Shown here in pieces: positions 61,749 through 64,000 of a stretch of 64,000 nt of DNA. The notes beneath the pieces are model-generated. The model worked only from the letters and a program-made list of their open reading frames with translations, was not told the DNA's origin and ran no database searches. This DNA comes from JBAOHV01 sp963714875. GTDB taxonomy: Bacteria > Actinomycetota > Acidimicrobiia > Acidimicrobiales > Microtrichaceae. Both the position numbers and the translations under genes were made by a program. The first letter of the stretch is position 1, and each line of letters starts with the position of its first letter. The stretch lies in assembly GCA_963714875.1 (NCBI GenBank), contig CAVQQI010000012.1, positions 248,001-312,000 on the forward strand, given 5' to 3'.

Positions 61749-63371
61749 TCATCGAAGATCGTCAACCCTGCGGGAGAGGTTCGCCGCGTCGCTCAGGTGA
61801 GCGACGCGACCGACGACGATGCCGTCGGCGGCACGCAGGGCGTCGCAGACCTCGGTCGGCGACGGGCTCGCTGGTGGCGATCACCATGAGCGCCGACGCG
61901 CCGACGGCGGACTGCCCGACGTCCATGTCGGCGATGTTGACGCCGGCGTCGCCCAGGATGGTGCCGACCCGGCCGATCACGCCGGGGCGGTCGTCGTTGC
62001 GCACCACGAGCATGTGGCGCGCCGGCGGCACGTCGACGCGTGTGGTCGTCGACCTGCGACGAGGCGGGGCTCGCGCCTCGCAGGCCGACGAGGGTGCCGG
62101 CGATCGAGTGGTCGCCGCCGCGCAGCGTGATCGAGGTTGACGTAGTCGTGGCTGGTCGATGGTGGACGTCTCGCGGACCTCGATGCCCTGCTCCTCGGCC
62201 AGCTGCGGGGCGTTCACGTAGGACACCGGCTCGTCGCTGATCCGGCCGAAGAAGCCCTTGAGCACCGAGAGGGTGAGGATGCGGGTGTCGTAGTCGGCCG
62301 ATCTGGCCCTGGTACTCGATCTCGAGCGGCGCCGACGCCCGCCGGCCAGCCCGGCGAACAGCGCCGCCCAGCCGCTCGGCCAGCGGGAGGAACGGGCGCA
62401 CCGTCTCGGACGCCTCGGCGGCGTCGACGTTGACCGCGAACGGCACGAACTCGCCGGCCAGGGCCAGCCCGACCTGCTCGGCGATGGTGTCGCCGGCCTT
62501 GTCCTGGGCCTCGCGGGTGCTGGCCCCGAGGTGCGGGGTGACGACGACCTCGTCCAGCTCGAACAGCGGCGACTCGGTGGTGGGCTCCTCGGCGAACACG
62601 TCGAGCGCGGCACCGCCGACGTGCCCGGCTCGCGATGGCGTCGGCCAGGCCGTCCTCGTCGACGATGCCGCCCCGGGCCACGTTGATGATGCGCATGCCG
62701 GGCTTGGCCTTGGCCAGCAGCTCGGCGTCGATGAGCCCGATGGTCTCGGGGGTCTTGGCCACGTGGAGGGTGACGAAGTCGGCGACGGGCGATCAGCTCG
62801 TCGAGGTCGACGCAGCTCGACGTTCATCTGCCGGGCCCGCTCGGCCGACACGAACGGGTCGTAGGCCGACGAGGCGCATGCCGAAGGCCAGCGCCCGCTG
62901 GGCCACGAGCTTGCCGATGCGACCGAGGCCGATGATGCCGAGCGTCTTGTCGGACAGCTCGACGCCCGTCCCACTTGCGAGCGCTCCCACCGGCCCTGCA
63001 CCAGCGCGGCGTGGGCCTGGGGGATGTTGCGGGCCTGGGCCAGCAGCAGCGCCATGGTGTGCTCGGCGGCCGAGAGGATGTTGGACTGCGGGGCGTTGAC
63101 CACCATCACGCCCGCGCGCGGTGGCGGCGTCGACGTCGACGTTGTCGAGGCCGATGCCGGCCCGGCCGACCACGACCAGGTCGGTGCCGGCCGCGAGGAC
63201 CTCGGCGGTCACCGTGGTGGCCGAGCGGATGATGAGCGCGTGGGCGCCCGGGACCGTCGCGAGCAGCTCCTCGGCGCTGAGGCCGAGCTGGACGTCGACG
63301 TCGTGGCCGGCGTCGCGCAGCCGGTCGAGGCCGCCGTCGGCGATCTTCTCGGTGACCAGGATTCGAGCCAT
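61749..63371 (-). CDS. serA: D-3-phosphoglycerate dehydrogenase (SerA type), multiply frameshifted
   Basis: First step of serine synthesis. About 530 residues: MARILVTEKIADGGLDRLRDAGHDVDVQLGLS, VGRAGIGLDNVDVDAAT, GIIGLGRIGKLVAQRALAFGMRLVAYDPFVS (NAD motif), INVARGGIVDEDGL, VVTPHLGASTREAQDKAG, an intervening allosteric domain, and a C-terminal ACT domain (LVVRNDDRPGVIGRVGTILGDAGVNIADMDVGQ). At least nine frame changes, one being an extra base at 62977. The C-terminus probably ends GRVAHLSD-like; the stop at 61749 is my best reading. Confidence 0.88.
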
Positions 63372-63701
63372 GGCGTCGATCCTGACGGTCGTCGGCCGGG
63401 CCCGACCGTCAGCCGCCGACGCCCGACAGCTGATGCAGAGGTCGCGCCGGGATGACGACCATCGCCAGGGCGAACGATCAGCACCGAGCACGATGGCGGA
63501 GCTGCTCGACGGCACCGTCGTCGAGTCGACGGACTGCAGCGGCTTCGAGCCGTCGTGCCGGCCGGCCGCGACGACGCTCGGCCGGCGCACGGCGCCCGCC
63601 GGATCGCCGACGTCGGCGCACGGCCCCGGCGGGATCCGGGCGCCGACGACCTCTCGGGCCCGCTCGCCCTGACCGGCGCCGACGGTCGCCTCGACCATCC
63701 C
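63372..63701. other. Intergenic stretch upstream of serA
   Basis: About 330 bases with no reading frame that resembles a known protein and no clear hairpin. It probably contains the serA promoter. Confidence 0.4.
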
Positions 63702-64000
63702 CTACGCGCCGGGTCGCGTCGAGCGACCGAGTCCGGCCAGCAGCAGCGCCTCGATCACCGGGCGAGCGGCGCCTTGGTCGGTCACGACCGCTACGGCCTC
63801 GTCTTCCGGAGCGTCGCCGCGGACCTTCCACGCTCGAGCCCGTCGGCAGACGGTCGGGCGGCCTCGAGCGGCGCCAGGTTCAGAGGTCGACGATCTGCGA
63901 CCGGCTCGATGTCGTCGGCCGGCTCGAACCCGAAGACCTGGCCGTAGAACGCACAGCTCGGCCTCGAGCGCCCGCCCGATGGTCTCGGCCCGGCGGAAGC
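63702..64000 (-). CDS. C-terminal fragment of an unidentified protein
   Basis: A coding-like sequence runs off the right edge. Pieces read RAETIGRALEAEL, FYGQVFGFEPADDIEPV, NLAPLEAARPSADGLE and AVAVVTDQGAARPVIEALLLAGLG, in frames that change at least twice, ending at a TAG at 63702. No family recognised with confidence. Confidence 0.3.
   Translation of the reverse strand, partial: FRRAETIGRALEAELCVLRPGLRVRAGRRHRAGRRSSTSEPGAARGRPTVCRRARAWKVRGDAPEDEAVAVVTDQGAARPVIEALLLAGLGRSTRPGA

Overview
The window is high-GC DNA with GTG/TTG starts, a leaderless promoter, an LtbR/NdgR-type IclR gene beside leuCD, PPOX and LLM flavoenzyme genes, a DUF222/13E12-type HNH gene and an actinobacterial LeuB-IlvE-CimA operon. 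This points to an actinobacterium, most likely the class Acidimicrobiia; that placement is inferred from gene content, not from a marker tree.

Layout. 1-8.3 kb (block 1): greA, divergent leader-leuB-ilvE-cimA operon, a small unknown protein, an L,D-transpeptidase, gltX, a YdcF-type DUF218 protein and tRNA-Gln, then tRNA-Glu. 8.4-14.56 kb: a 6.1-kb integrated mobilizable island in tRNA-Glu, bounded by a perfect 42-bp direct repeat, with integrase, excisionase, a MobF relaxase/helicase and two cargo genes. 14.6-38.2 kb: a catabolic region (arylsulfatase, P450, Baeyer-Villiger monooxygenase, D-aminoacylase-type amidohydrolase, five SDRs, LLM, PPOX and OYE flavoenzymes, TauD-type dioxygenase, APH-type kinase, alpha/beta hydrolase, SnoaL protein) resembling steroid, terpenoid or xenobiotic degradation loci, with PPK2 and an HNH protein interspersed. 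38.3-40.9 kb: a VanY-type peptidase and a geranylgeranyl-reductase-family enzyme. 41.0-48.9 kb (block 2): the whole of block 1 again, in inverted order with every relative orientation kept, as diverged homologues. 49-64 kb: alpha/beta hydrolase, secreted GH43-like protein, Ppx/GppA, IclR regulator, leuC, leuD, a methyltransferase, a double-domain CoA transferase, leuA and serA. The branched-chain amino acid pathway (leuA, leuB, leuC, leuD, ilvE, cimA) is therefore the theme of the right half and is repeated in part on the left.

The most notable signals are (1) the mirrored, diverged housekeeping block, either a real ancient duplication/transfer or a chimeric contig; (2) a short leader peptide ending Val-x-Ile-Ile-x-stop followed by a hairpin and an intrinsic terminator, conserved upstream of both leuB copies, which looks like a branched-chain amino acid attenuator; and (3) the tRNA-Glu island.

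Caution on quality: many obvious housekeeping genes (gltX, leuC, leuD, leuA, serA, P450) are broken by single-base frameshifts. Nearly all that I could resolve are one extra C or G, so I treat them as sequence errors and give the coordinates of the reconstructed gene. I saw no CRISPR array, rRNA operon or insertion sequence.
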